Positions 1 through 8,921 of a stretch of 47,811 nt of DNA are shown here, one piece after another. Within the stretch, counting starts at the first letter, position 1. Every line of letters starts with the position of its first letter. Origin of the DNA: Desulfarculales bacterium UBA702. GTDB taxonomy: Bacteria > Desulfobacterota > Syntrophobacteria > Syntrophobacterales > Syntrophobacteraceae. The notes under the pieces are model-generated. The model had not been told where the DNA came from. It worked only from the letters and a program-made list of their open reading frames with translations, and did no database searches. The DNA is taken from NCBI GenBank assembly GCA_002298165.1, contig DBMI01000087.1, forward strand, positions 34,682-82,492. Direction: 5' to 3'. The position numbers and the translations under genes are program-made.

Positions 1-155
1 ATCCAATTTTGCTTAGCATTTTTAGAAAAACTATTTAGGCAACAGCCTGAGGAGACCATGCCACAACTTGCCTGAGACACAACTTGTTTATAAACCGCGC
101 CTAACCTTGTGCCGCAAATTTCTGCCATTTCTCTGTAACCCGACACCACCGACCC
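1..155. other. Intergenic edge segment
   Basis: AT-rich stretch downstream of the activase gene. I see no open frame and no terminator hairpin. Positions 38-57 resemble, in inverted orientation, a 20-bp segment at 7868-7887 in another intergenic region, so this may hold part of a dispersed repeat. Confidence 0.5.
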
Positions 156-3100
156 TCATCCTACCTCTTCGAGCCCCTCTTCCTCCGGTTCCTGGACTAC
201 GGAAACTTGCTTTTCCTGGAGGTTTTTGACGACGTTTCGGTAGGCCTCGACACGCGTTAGCAGCCCAGCAACGGCGCTGTGCTCATCGAGTTCGAGAATC
301 AGCGAGGGTTTATCCCTTAAAAGATGCCTGTAAAAGTGCTCTATGAAAGAATCCGCCCCGCAACTGAAGTTGGTGAGGTGAACTCCGTACCAATTGGGGT
401 TGCGAAGGATCCGCTTAGCCGTTCTGAGTATCCGGGCGCCAAGTCCCCAGTACATGCGCTGGAAATCGCTCAGGTCCTCGGAATCGGAGGCCACCAGGTC
501 CATTGGGAGCGCTTTTATGCCTAGTTTTGCAAGCTGTTTTCCAAGCTGCAGGTTGAGCCGGTCGTCATAGAGATTGTATGGTCGCCCGGTTACGATCCAG
601 ACGGGTTGAGAGGGATCGACTCTGCCAAGAATTTCGTTGCCGGTATCGATAAGTTTCTTTCTAAACTCGAGTTGTCTGGCCCATGCCTTGAAAACCGCCC
701 TCTCGATCTCCACCCTGGGAGGCCTCAGGCTGATGGGCAAGGCGCTCTCGAAAGCGTGGACGATATTTCCCGTATCCTCTTTCAGGTAGAGCGACGGGCG
801 GATAAGCCTTTTGGCCGGAATCCCCAGGGCAGACCTCGACATGTAGCCTGAACTCTGGACCAGGGGACAAAAATAGCCGGTCTCATGCGATTTTGGGACC
901 GGCGCATTAATAACATTTGGCAGGAACAGGAATTCGGCACGATCCATCAGGTACCGGACGTGCCCGTGGAAGACCTTGGTCGGGAAGCACACCTCCGACA
1001 TCACGCTTTCAACGCCAAGGAAAGCCAGCTTGTTTGTCGTTCTGGGACTCATCAGTACGGGGAAGCCAAGTTCGGAGAAGATGTGCGCCCAGAAAACGCC
1101 CCATTCGAGCGAGTGTAGAGCAAGTGGAATGCCCACAACCGGCCGGGGCTGACGCCGCGCCTCGGCTTCGGTTAAAAGATTCCCGGCCTCGGCCATTGCC
1201 TGCTCGAAGATACTTTGCCTCAACTGGAAATAATCGGTCTCCCTGCCGCCTTCGGCCCGTGTTTCATATCGGCCGCAATCGCCTCCCCATACGCTTTTCC
1301 GCTCGCCGAAGTTGTACACCTTAAGCTTGCATTCGTTGTGGCATTTCTTATCGGCATGGCAGACGGATTCGGCGAAGTTGACCTTCATCTCCGCAAGCTG
1401 GTCGAGGTCGCGCCTGCGGTACTCCATGCCCTGTTTCTTGAAAAGCTCCTTGACCGAAAGCGCTGCCCCGAAGGCACCCATTACTTCCCGGTGCCGGGGG
1501 ACCAGCACTGGGCGGTTCAGCACCTTCTCGAATGCGGCCACAATGCCCTTATTGAGCGACGGCCCGCCAAGAAACATCACTCGTTTTCCAACGGTGCGCT
1601 TTTCGACTACACGGTTCAGGTAATTATAAACAATGGCGTAGCACAGGCCGGCTATCAGATCCTCCCTGCGGCCGCCCTTCTGGAGATAGCTGACCAGATC
1701 CGATTCCATGAAGACCGTGCACCGCTCGGCGAGGTGAATCGGGGTCTGCGAAGAGAGCGCAATCTCCTGGAACTCGCCTACGATATTGATCTTCATCTTG
1801 TTTGCCAACTCGTGCAGAAAACTCCCCGTACCGGCCGCGCAGACCTTGTTCATATCGAAATCGAGCGGATGGGTATTTTCAATCATGATGTACTTCGAAT
1901 CCTGCCCGCCTATTTCGAATATGGTCTCAACCTCGGGATCTATTTCAATCGCACCTCGCGCGTGCGCCGTTATTTCGTCGATTATGAGATCCGCATCCAG
2001 GAAATCTCCAACCACGTTGCGGCCCGATCCGGTTGTCGAGATCGCCATGAGCTTGATCTTGCCGCCGACTGCACCCTGGAGTGTCCGGAGAAGCCTTTGG
2101 GTAACCTCGATTGGTTTTCCCTGTGTGGGCACGTAACATTTATGGAGTATCTGCCCCTTATCGCTGATGAGCGCATATTTGGTTGTGGTGGATCCAACAT
2201 CCACACCCAGGTATGCCTCTACCTGTTTACCCTTTTTCCTGGTCCATGGATCCAGCGAATTGTCGGAGTCGAAGACCGTGTGGGTGAGTTCCAACCGCTC
2301 GGCCCCCGGAAATGAATAAGCCCTCTTCGATCCTTTGGCTATTAAAAGAGAAAGATCGACCTCGTTTCGCAAACCTCCGTTAATTGCCTTGAGCACCGCC
2401 CCGAGTGCTCCAAGGGATGTGTGATGAGGAGGCACTTGCAGTGACGGAAAATAATGCTTGAAAGCTTTGACCTGGAGGCTGTTGGATGCCATGCCGCCCA
2501 GGAACACTATCGGATCGAAGAGTTCTCTGTTCCCGACTATCGTGCTCATGTAGTTGGCCGCATTTCCGAAATGCAGTCCGGCTATTATATTGGGCAGGCT
2601 CTCGCCCTTGTTTTGCAGGTGGATCATGTCCGATTTGGTGAAAACGGTGCAGCGGGTGGCAACTGGTGCGGGATAGGTGCTCTTTAGCCCCAGTTCTATA
2701 AAATCGGTGAGTGTTTGCTGCAACCCATCCTGGTCCATGGAGAAATCGGGGCCGTAAATCGACTGAGCCAGGCGCTCCGCCTGCTGGTCGATAAATGAAC
2801 CGGTTCCGGAAGCGCAGGGGCCGTTTATGTTAAAAGATTCCAGATGCCAGTGATCGCTCGAGTGGGAAAGCTGGAAGACGGCCGCATCCTGCCCGCCCAT
2901 ACTGATAATCGAGCGGACCCCCGGTACGACATGAATTGCCCCAAGCACCTGGGCAATCGTTTCGACTTCGAATGGGGCATCCAGTTTTTCGGCAATCAAT
3001 TCACCATGAACACCCGTAAAACTAACCGATTGGGGAACGTCCTGGTACTGAGTCCCGATGAGGCTCGGAATGCTTTCCAGAAGGCGGTGGGTCTCTTCAT

Positions 3101-3215
3101 ATACAAGCCCGAAATGCCTGATGTAGGGCGTTTCTAGAATAATACGGCAATTAGCGTCAACTACCATGCAGTTAATGCTGACCGATCCGATATCGACCCC
3201 AATATGGTAATTCAT
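156..3215 (-). CDS. Large CoA-dehydratase/reductase-type activase (tandem BcrAD_BadFG ATPase domains + DUF2229)
   Basis: About 1019 residues. Two ASKHA-type ATPase domains lie in tandem: the first (about 1-290) opens with GVDIGS and has CASGTGSF (Cys134) and RCTVF (Cys189); the second (about 335-590) opens with GVDVGSTTTKYA and has CAAGTGSF (Cys459) and RCTVF (Cys499). In the family these cysteines bind a [4Fe-4S] cluster at a dimer interface, and ATP hydrolysis drives electron transfer to 2-hydroxyacyl-CoA dehydratases or benzoyl-CoA reductases. A Cys cluster (619, 625, 629, 647) and a DUF2229-type C-terminal region (about 690-1000) follow. Family members of this type can reach about 1400 residues, so this is a shorter form. 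No dehydratase subunit gene is nearby, so the partner is unknown. An upstream in-frame ATG at 3242 exists, but the ATG at 3215 has AGAGGA at good spacing and starts at the first beta strand. Confidence 0.9.
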   Translation of the reverse strand: MNYHIGVDIGSVSINCMVVDANCRIILETPYIRHFGLVYEETHRLLESIPSLIGTQYQDVPQSVSFTGVHGELIAEKLDAPFEVETIAQVLGAIHVVPGVRSIISMGGQDAAVFQLSHSSDHWHLESFNINGPCASGTGSFIDQQAERLAQSIYGPDFSMDQDGLQQTLTDFIELGLKSTYPAPVATRCTVFTKSDMIHLQNKGESLPNIIAGLHFGNAANYMSTIVGNRELFDPIVFLGGMASNSLQVKAFKHYFPSLQVPPHHTSLGALGAVLKAINGGLRNEVDLSLLIAKGSKRAYSFPGAERLELTHTVFDSDNSLDPWTRKKGKQVEAYLGVDVGSTTTKYALISDKGQILHKCYVPTQGKPIEVTQRLLRTLQGAVGGKIKLMAISTTGSGRNVVGDFLDADLIIDEITAHARGAIEIDPEVETIFEIGGQDSKYIMIENTHPLDFDMNKVCAAGTGSFLHELANKMKINIVGEFQEIALSSQTPIHLAERCTVFMESDLVSYLQKGGRREDLIAGLCYAIVYNYLNRVVEKRTVGKRVMFLGGPSLNKGIVAAFEKVLNRPVLVPRHREVMGAFGAALSVKELFKKQGMEYRRRDLDQLAEMKVNFAESVCHADKKCHNECKLKVYNFGERKSVWGGDCGRYETRAEGGRETDYFQLRQSIFEQAMAEAGNLLTEAEARRQPRPVVGIPLALHSLEWGVFWAHIFSELGFPVLMSPRTTNKLAFLGVESVMSEVCFPTKVFHGHVRYLMDRAEFLFLPNVINAPVPKSHETGYFCPLVQSSGYMSRSALGIPAKRLIRPSLYLKEDTGNIVHAFESALPISLRPPRVEIERAVFKAWARQLEFRKKLIDTGNEILGRVDPSQPVWIVTGRPYNLYDDRLNLQLGKQLAKLGIKALPMDLVASDSEDLSDFQRMYWGLGARILRTAKRILRNPNWYGVHLTNFSCGADSFIEHFYRHLLRDKPSLILELDEHSAVAGLLTRVEAYRNVVKNLQEKQVSVVQEPEEEGLEEVG

Positions 3216-3265
3216 GATAAAGTTCCTCTGCGTTTCACTCATTACCCGGCCTGCTAAACCGACCT

Positions 3266-3294
3266 AATATAGTTTCTCCCAAGGGTTTGTTCAA
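3266..3294 (-). promoter_or_regulatory. Sigma70-type promoter of the activase gene
   Basis: On the minus strand a TTGAAC -35 (3289-3294) and a TATATT -10 (3266-3271) are separated by exactly 17 bp. Transcription would begin near 3259, giving a leader of about 45 nt to the preferred start at 3215 but only about 17 nt to the alternative start at 3242. This supports the shorter protein. Confidence 0.6.
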
Positions 3295-3667
3295 TCATAA
3301 GGTTGTGAATAAATCTTTTAGGAGAAGCTAAACGTCTGATATGCAAATTGAAATCAACTTTGCAGAGTTTCATTCCCACAGAAGAAGAACATTTGATTCG
3401 GATTGTAAATGAGGGTCGACTTGAGTGCAAGTGGAACTGAATATTTATACTACAATCAAAGTAACTTTACCAAGGTCTTATCCAAACACGCCGAAGGTAT
3501 TATATTTGGCTGAAAACATGAAAATACCGAAGGAATGTTGAGATTTAATGTCAGACGTGCCACGAACATGCTCGAATTCCATAATTTAGCTGTTTTTGCG
3601 TGATATTGATCCAAATGATCCGAGAGCATGAAAAATTGCGAGCTTTGCCCGGTTGCCACCCATTCCG
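3295..3667. other. Intergenic region without recognised gene
   Basis: About 370 bp of AT-rich DNA between obg (ending at 3668) and the activase promoter. A 67-codon minus-strand frame here has no family resemblance and no ribosome-binding site worth naming. No terminator hairpin was recognised after obg. Confidence 0.5.
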
Positions 3668-4675
3668 CTATTCTTCCATTTCGGCAAGCATTGAGGTGAG
3701 GAGCCGTACCAGATCGCGAAGGCCCTTCTTTTTCAGAGATGAGATTAAAAGGACAGGAGAGCCGAGTTGCTTGTAGTGCTCTCCCGCTTGGTGGGTGAAA
3801 TCCTCCGGAACGAGGTCAATCTTGTTTAGAACGATAATCCTTGGTTTCTCACCAAGGAATTGCGAGTAGCTCGACAATTCAAACTCGATCTGCCGGAATG
3901 GTTTGAGAAGATCGTCGGCGGGAAGGCTGGAAATATCGACTACGTGAACGAGAATGCGTGTTCTTTCGATGTGTTTGAGAAAGCGGACTCCCAGCCCGGC
4001 GCCCTCATGAGCCCCCTCGATCAGCCCTGGAACGTCCGCGACCACAAATGGCGGTGCATCTTCATCGTAGCGCACCACTCCAAGGTTCGGGACCAGGGTA
4101 GTGAAAGGGTAGTCGGCGATTTTGGGGCGCGCCGCGGATATGGCCGAAATGAGCGTGGACTTGCCCGCATTGGGAAGCCCCACGAGGCCAACATCGGCTA
4201 TAAGCTTCAGTTCGAGCCTTAGTTCCCGCTCTTCTCCGGCTCCTCCTTCCTGCGCAAATCTCGGCGTGCGATGCGTCGATGAAGTGAAATGGGCATTCCC
4301 CTTGCCGCCTCGGCCCCCCGCGGCGGCCGTCCAGCGCTGACCGGGTTCTTTGAGGTCGGCCAGTATATCACCGGTTTCCGGGTCCTTGACGATTGTCCCG
4401 ACTGGGACTTCAAGCACAATGTTCTCGCCGCCCCTGCCGTTGCGGTTCTGGCCCTCGCCGCCCCTGCCCGACGATGCAGCGAATATGTTTCGGTACCGGA
4501 AATCCAGCAGGCTGTGCTTGCGCTCGGTCGCCTCTATCACGACACTGCCGCCTGTTCCTCCGTCTCCACCATCTGGTCCTCCCCGCGGGACATACTTCTC
4601 GCGCCGGAAGCTCACACATCCGTTTCCGCCCTTCCCCGCAGCCACCCTGATTTTTACTTCGTCAATAAATTTCAT
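3668..4675 (-). CDS. obg: Obg/CgtA GTPase
   Basis: A 335-residue ribosome-associated GTPase involved in 50S maturation and stress control. The glycine-rich Obg fold covers residues 1-158 (MKFIDEVKIRVAAGKGGNG start). The G domain follows: P-loop GLPNAGKS at 166-173, switch TTLVPNLG, G3 DVPG at 214-217, G4 NKID at 284-287, G5 near 312. The protein ends just after the G domain and lacks the C-terminal OCT extension of some Obg proteins, as is common in proteobacteria. In many bacteria obg follows rplU-rpmA; here its upstream neighbour is the DUF4340 gene, separated by 230 bp that hold a palindromic repeat, so it probably has its own promoter. The Shine-Dalgarno is weak. Confidence 0.96.
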   Translation of the reverse strand: MKFIDEVKIRVAAGKGGNGCVSFRREKYVPRGGPDGGDGGTGGSVVIEATERKHSLLDFRYRNIFAASSGRGGEGQNRNGRGGENIVLEVPVGTIVKDPETGDILADLKEPGQRWTAAAGGRGGKGNAHFTSSTHRTPRFAQEGGAGEERELRLELKLIADVGLVGLPNAGKSTLISAISAARPKIADYPFTTLVPNLGVVRYDEDAPPFVVADVPGLIEGAHEGAGLGVRFLKHIERTRILVHVVDISSLPADDLLKPFRQIEFELSSYSQFLGEKPRIIVLNKIDLVPEDFTHQAGEHYKQLGSPVLLISSLKKKGLRDLVRLLTSMLAEMEE

Positions 4676-4790
4676 TATTGATCCCGGAATGGGCCCGGTA
4701 GGTCAAGGTCCAAATGTGCATTAATTGCAATATGCCCAAGGGCAGTGACGGCGCTTTAGAGCAAAACCGTTCAGTTGGAACGGAATCAAT

Positions 4791-4865
4791 GTGGGGCAGG
4801 CTTTCCAGCCTGCCGTCCCAGGAAGGTTCCGACTTTTCCGCGGGCAGGCTGGAAAGCCTGCCCCA
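4791..4865. repeat. REP-like long palindrome, copy A
   Basis: Left arm 4791-4814 begins GTGGGGCAGGCTTTCCAGCC. The right arm 4843-4865 is its near-perfect reverse complement, with a loop of about 28 bp. Related copies lie at 7759-7816 and 21174-21246, all intergenic. Such units behave like REP/BIME elements. No tract of T follows, so a terminator role is less likely. Confidence 0.85.
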
Positions 4866-4905
4866 GGTGGAGTGCCTCAAGTCCACCCTGCATCACAACC
4901 CGCCA

Positions 4906-6237
4906 TTATTTTTGCTTTTTCTCTCCAGCGAGATCTTCGAGCGACTGGTCGATTCGCTTGAGTTCCTGTGCCGGCACTTTTACGTAAAGTATTTTTTCGC
5001 CTTTTTCCATTTTGACGAAAACCGGTTCTTTGCCCTGCTCGGGGAGCGCGGCCCACGATATCCTGACCGATTGACCGTCCGGTCCCGTAAAGTCTACACG
5101 ATTCAAACCGGCCTCGGGGCCAGGGGGAGCATATTCGCTGGTTTCAGTGTATTCAACCTGGGCGGCATCTTCCACCAGGCCGTTTATCAGCCATGGATCC
5201 TCGATTGCTTTTCCGCCTGCTTCCCATTTCCCCTGGTCCGTCCTGGCGGCGCTTCCCTCAGCTTCCCCACGCTTCCATTTGAGGCCGCGAACTTCGCCGG
5301 GATCAAGCGCCAATAGCGAGCGGTCCTGGAAGGTTTCGGGAGATTTTGGGACCTCCTGGAAAATATTAGAGGAAATCCTGACGGGTGATGGAAGTCCAGG
5401 GCTATCGGCAACTACCTGCATGGCGGTCTTGTCAAGTTCTCCCAATACGAGCTGGGATTCCTTTCCTCCCTTGAGTTGAATTACGAGTTTTAGAGAAAGG
5501 GTCTTGGGCTTTTCGCCCGGATCGACAAAATCAACCGCTCGAAGCCATTGAAGCTGATCGAGCAGCCTGTCGACCCTTTTACCATTAATTTTGAGATCGG
5601 GCCGGCCGGCTTCATTCCAGCCTTTTCCGGTCGCGCTGCGCTCGAATGTTAGCTTTTCTCCGCTCGCCCATTCAATATTGAATGCCTGCACCTGGTCTGA
5701 ATGCCAGGCAAAAAGGTCCTTCTTACGGAGGTCTTTCAAATTTTTATTTAAGGATTGCCAGGCTCGCTTGTCTATCAGAAAGAGTTCATTTCCCTCGCCT
5801 TTTTTGGCGTACCTGGAATCGCCGGAGGGATTTTCGCTTCCAACCAGCAGCTCCCGCCACTGCCCGTCTGCCTGGAAACGTACCTTCAGTGCCGGTTGGG
5901 CAAGGCCGTAAGGCCCGAGGTCCGCGGGGACAGCTCCCAGAGAGCGGGTCGTTTCGAGGTCCCTGAGCTCAGAGAAAAGGCCATCGAAGATTGTCCTGTC
6001 CACCTCGGAGGTAATCGGCTGGACAATATGCCACCCTTCTTTTTTCTCGAGCCGGACGGCCTGCTCGCCGGAACCGATCTCGATTTGCGAAACCGAATCG
6101 GGGTTGAAGACAAAGACTCGCTTTGCCTCCTTTTCCTCGATTTGCTTCTGCTCGTTCTTTAATACCTCGAAATAGTAAAAATAGCCCCCAACGATCAGCA
6201 GTACGGCAAGATAAACGGCAGTCGTTCGCCACCTCAT
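4906..6237 (-). CDS. DUF4340 domain membrane-anchored protein of the Gld-type ABC cluster
   Basis: A 443-residue protein with one N-terminal membrane anchor (about residues 5-23) and a large soluble region, presumably periplasmic. It has the start typical of DUF4340 proteins: anchor, charged linker, then a strand-rich domain with a DSVSQIEI-like segment near residue 50. DUF4340 genes commonly follow GldG-like auxiliary genes in ABC clusters. The start overlaps the end of the GldG-like gene by 4 bp (ATGA), implying translational coupling. The molecular function is not known; a structural or substrate-contact role in the ABC complex is inferred from context. No catalytic motif was seen. Confidence 0.8.
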   Translation of the reverse strand: MRWRTTAVYLAVLLIVGGYFYYFEVLKNEQKQIEEKEAKRVFVFNPDSVSQIEIGSGEQAVRLEKKEGWHIVQPITSEVDRTIFDGLFSELRDLETTRSLGAVPADLGPYGLAQPALKVRFQADGQWRELLVGSENPSGDSRYAKKGEGNELFLIDKRAWQSLNKNLKDLRKKDLFAWHSDQVQAFNIEWASGEKLTFERSATGKGWNEAGRPDLKINGKRVDRLLDQLQWLRAVDFVDPGEKPKTLSLKLVIQLKGGKESQLVLGELDKTAMQVVADSPGLPSPVRISSNIFQEVPKSPETFQDRSLLALDPGEVRGLKWKRGEAEGSAARTDQGKWEAGGKAIEDPWLINGLVEDAAQVEYTETSEYAPPGPEAGLNRVDFTGPDGQSVRISWAALPEQGKEPVFVKMEKGEKILYVKVPAQELKRIDQSLEDLAGEKKQK

Positions 6238-7667
6238 CTCTGTGCCCTCCTGATCCGGTATACCACCAGGCCGGCCGCCAGAACCGCAAGCGGAACAACT
6301 ACCAGTACGATCCAGAAAAGCGCTTTCGCCTGGTCCTGGGTGAAGAGCATAGGCTTATTACGGGCCTGGCGCGCCTCTACTGTTATCAGGTTGGCCTCTT
6401 CGGCCAGGTAATTAATGGCGTTTAAAAAGAAGTCCCCGTTTCCGTACAGGCTGAAGTAGGTATTGCTGGCAAAATCCGAATCTCCGGAAACGATCAGTTC
6501 GCCTTCCCCGGGTTTTTTTTCGCCTTTCTTAGCCGCATTGGCAGGCTGAGGTTTTATATCCTGGCCCTTGGGAGTGATGTTCGCAATTACGGCAAGAGGA
6601 ACGGGGCCGGCAAGGTCTTTATCCTTATCATAAGAAGCCTGCCCGCGCTGGAGCGTTTCGAGATCGCGCTCCGCCCAGGCATTTGGCGAAGTCGAGGCAA
6701 GGATTTGCACGCGAATACCCTCGGGCGGGGACTCGGCCTTTGGGACCACCGAACGGGCATCCGGGAAGAAGGTCGGAAGATCGAACCCTTCTGTTATCCT
6801 GTGATGACCGTATTCGACCACAACCGGAATGCGCTCGCTTGCGCCGAAAAGACGACTCAATTTGTCGATTACGACATCATCTCCGAGTTGTATGCCATAG
6901 TTCGAAAAGAAATCTTTAAGCCCGGAATCGTTCATCGGGTCCACCATGGCGAAAATTTTTCCGCCTTTCTCAATGTAGGACTTCAATGCCTGCTGCTCGT
7001 TTTCGAGGATCGGTTTTCTCGGGCCGGCAATAACGACGGCTGCCGCATCGGACGGCACCTCCGGTTGCTGGAGCAAATTGAATTCGGAGACTTGATAATA
7101 GTTCTTCTCAAGTGCGTCCTTGGCATTCGAGTAGCTGTCCTTTTCGTTTGCCTTTAGGGAATGCTCGCCATGTCCCGTTAGGAAGTATATTTTCTTCTGC
7201 TCCTTGCGGCTGAGCCTCAGCATGGCGTTTGTTATGTTTTCCTCATCAGGGGTTTGAACTACCTGCTTTTTGTCATAGCCTTCAAGTACCAGGGTGCCGT
7301 AGGTCTTGATCTCGTATTGCCGCGCAATCTCGGGTTGCACATCGGGGTCTATGAATTCGTAGGAAATTTTATCGTTCTGGTATTTGTAGGTATCGAGCAG
7401 GTCCTTCGTCTTTCCTCTGGCCTGCATCTGGTCGGGTGCGGCACTCGAAAAGAAACATTTTATGGTAATCGGGGCATCGAGGGATTTCACTATATTTCGG
7501 GATTGCTCGGATAGGCTGAATGATCCCGATTCCGTGAGGTCCACCCTCCATGGATGGCGCTGGGCGATTACGGCGACAAGCGCCAGGACGACAATAAAAA
7601 TAATAGTCGATATCACCGTGTTTGAGCCATAAACGAGTTTACGGCCACGCGTGTTTTTCTGAGCCAT
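6234..7667 (-). CDS. GldG-like ABC transporter auxiliary protein
   Basis: A 477-residue protein with one membrane segment near the N-terminus (about 16-36), a long extracytoplasmic region with the WRVDLTESGSFSLS motif typical of the GldG/ABC_transp_aux family, and a C-terminal membrane segment (about 447-470) ending in a basic tail. In Bacteroidota, GldA, GldF and GldG form an ABC complex linked to gliding; homologues elsewhere are linked to envelope functions that are poorly defined. The gene lies downstream of the ATPase and permease genes but is separated from the permease by about 480 bp holding two repeat families, which may split the transcript. Gliding is not implied. Confidence 0.85.
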   Translation of the reverse strand: MAQKNTRGRKLVYGSNTVISTIIFIVVLALVAVIAQRHPWRVDLTESGSFSLSEQSRNIVKSLDAPITIKCFFSSAAPDQMQARGKTKDLLDTYKYQNDKISYEFIDPDVQPEIARQYEIKTYGTLVLEGYDKKQVVQTPDEENITNAMLRLSRKEQKKIYFLTGHGEHSLKANEKDSYSNAKDALEKNYYQVSEFNLLQQPEVPSDAAAVVIAGPRKPILENEQQALKSYIEKGGKIFAMVDPMNDSGLKDFFSNYGIQLGDDVVIDKLSRLFGASERIPVVVEYGHHRITEGFDLPTFFPDARSVVPKAESPPEGIRVQILASTSPNAWAERDLETLQRGQASYDKDKDLAGPVPLAVIANITPKGQDIKPQPANAAKKGEKKPGEGELIVSGDSDFASNTYFSLYGNGDFFLNAINYLAEEANLITVEARQARNKPMLFTQDQAKALFWIVLVVVPLAVLAAGLVVYRIRRAQR

Positions 7668-7758
7668 TTCTCAGGTCTCCCCGTTTTTATAATTAGCAAA
7701 GGTCGGAAAAATCGGACCAAAAGCTTTTAGCCTAACTTTGAAACGCATATCCAGTCTG

Positions 7759-7816
7759 ATGTGGGGGCTTTCCAGCCCGCCTTGGATGCCGGCAGGCTGG
7801 AAAGCCTGCCCCACAT
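7759..7816. repeat. REP-like palindrome, copy B
   Basis: Left arm 7759-7781 is a variant that lacks three bases relative to copies A and C. The right arm 7791-7816 carries GGCAGGCTGGAAAGCCTGCC and matches the right arm of copy A. The loop is only about 9 bp. It is located between the permease and GldG-like genes. Confidence 0.85.
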
Positions 7817-7904
7817 ATTTTTACCCGCATAATCTACAACTGCCCCATCTCTCTGGGTTATGGCCAAGGTCTCACCAGGCTGTTGCGCAAACAAGTTACG
7901 ATGC

Positions 7905-8000
7905 CAAATTCCCCTCCCTTTGATGGGAGGGGCCAGGGGAGGGTGACAAAAAGATCTAAGAATTTCAACCCCCTCCCACCGGTGGAGGGGAGTTTTCCTT
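7905..8000. repeat. C/G-rich compound inverted repeat
   Basis: A CCCCTCCC...GGGAGGGG hairpin near 7910-7932 is followed by GGGGAGGG and, after about 35 bp, by CCCCCTCCCACCGGTGGAGG. The outer and inner segments can pair in several ways. This layout of alternating CCCTCCC and GGGAGGG blocks is typical of mobile intergenic palindromes. Only one copy is in this window. Confidence 0.65.
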
Positions 8001-8150
8001 CAATTTCGGCCCATTATTTTCCATTCGTGATTTGGGCAACAGCCCCTCCCGACCTTGCCATCCGCATCTACCGAAGGTCTCCAACAGACAATGGCTCCTG
8101 AGGCTAAGGCGCCGAAATTCATGTAAACCTGCAATTTCCGCTCACATCTC

Positions 8151-8921
8151 TTATCCGCGCCAGCGGTAGGAATTCATCTGCCGATGGGTCAGAAATAGGA
8201 ATAGGGTCACAAACAGCAGGTAGTAGATCAGGTCTCTCGAATCGAGTACTCCCTTGGCGAAGGCATCGAAGTGCCTGGTAACCGAGAGGTACTCCGCAAC
8301 AGAGCCGAGGCCCGGGCCGAGAAGGGTTGCGGTCTCACCGATGAACCAGAGTATAAGCAGCATCCCGAATGCCGCGAAAGCGGAGATGATCTGGTTTTGT
8401 GTCAGCGAAGAGGTAAAAAGCCCAAGCGAGATGAACGAGCACCCTATCATGAAAGTACCGAGATAGCCGGCTACTATCGGTTTCCAAGCGGGGGAGGCTA
8501 TAAGGGCGAAGGTGATTATGCCCGGCATCGTCCCGACGAGCAGCAATAAATAGGCGGTTGCCGAGGCAGCGAATTTTCCGGCAACAGCCGCGGAGTCGCT
8601 AATGGGATAGGTAAAAAGAAGCTCGATAGTTCCTGACCTGCGCTCCTCAGCGTAGAGTCTCATGGTAATGAGCGGCGCCAGGAAGAGCAAAATGAAGCTT
8701 AGGTTCAGGAAAAACGAGCGTAAAGCGATCTCCATTACGTTTACCTGGCGGGCGAACATGGGATTTTGTGCCAACTCGAAACTCAGGTGATTGAAGTAGT
8801 CCAGGATCAGGTAGAAAAAGATACCCGTGACCACAAGGAAAATGAAAGCTACCGCGTAAAAGATCGGAGACGCGAAGGTGGCGTAAAGTTCTTTTTTATA
8901 TACAGGCCAAAAACCTTTCAT
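8151..8921 (-). CDS. ABC-2 type permease, GldF-like
   Basis: A 256-residue integral membrane protein with about six hydrophobic segments. The N-terminus (PVYKKELYATFASPIFYAV) carries the amphipathic segment and KEL-xx-F-xSP pattern usual in GldF/NosY-type ABC-2 permeases, and RRSGTIELLFTYPIS is the conserved cytoplasmic coupling segment that contacts the ATPase. Its ATG overlaps the stop of the ATPase gene by 4 bp (8918-8921), so both are made together. It should form the membrane pore or scaffold of the ABC complex with the GldG-like and DUF4340 proteins. The substrate is unknown. Confidence 0.9.
   Translation of the reverse strand: MKGFWPVYKKELYATFASPIFYAVAFIFLVVTGIFFYLILDYFNHLSFELAQNPMFARQVNVMEIALRSFFLNLSFILLFLAPLITMRLYAEERRSGTIELLFTYPISDSAAVAGKFAASATAYLLLLVGTMPGIITFALIASPAWKPIVAGYLGTFMIGCSFISLGLFTSSLTQNQIISAFAAFGMLLILWFIGETATLLGPGLGSVAEYLSVTRHFDAFAKGVLDSRDLIYYLLFVTLFLFLTHRQMNSYRWRG

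Larger units (their letters stand above)
7668..8150. other. Repeat-filled gap within the ABC operon
   Basis: This 483-bp gap separates the permease gene from the GldG-like gene, although both point the same way and belong to one system. It holds a REP-like palindrome (7759-7816), a short dispersed 20-bp segment (7868-7887) and a C/G-rich inverted repeat (about 7905-8000). I see no gene in it. Confidence 0.7.

Noticed and set aside
1215..2315. A long plus-strand open frame opposite the activase gene
   Set aside because: It is a mirror frame of a well-supported coding sequence with GC-rich third positions; its translation matches no family and it has no ribosome-binding site.
3456..3659. A 67-codon minus-strand frame downstream of obg
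   Set aside because: AT-rich composition, no family, no convincing ribosome-binding site.
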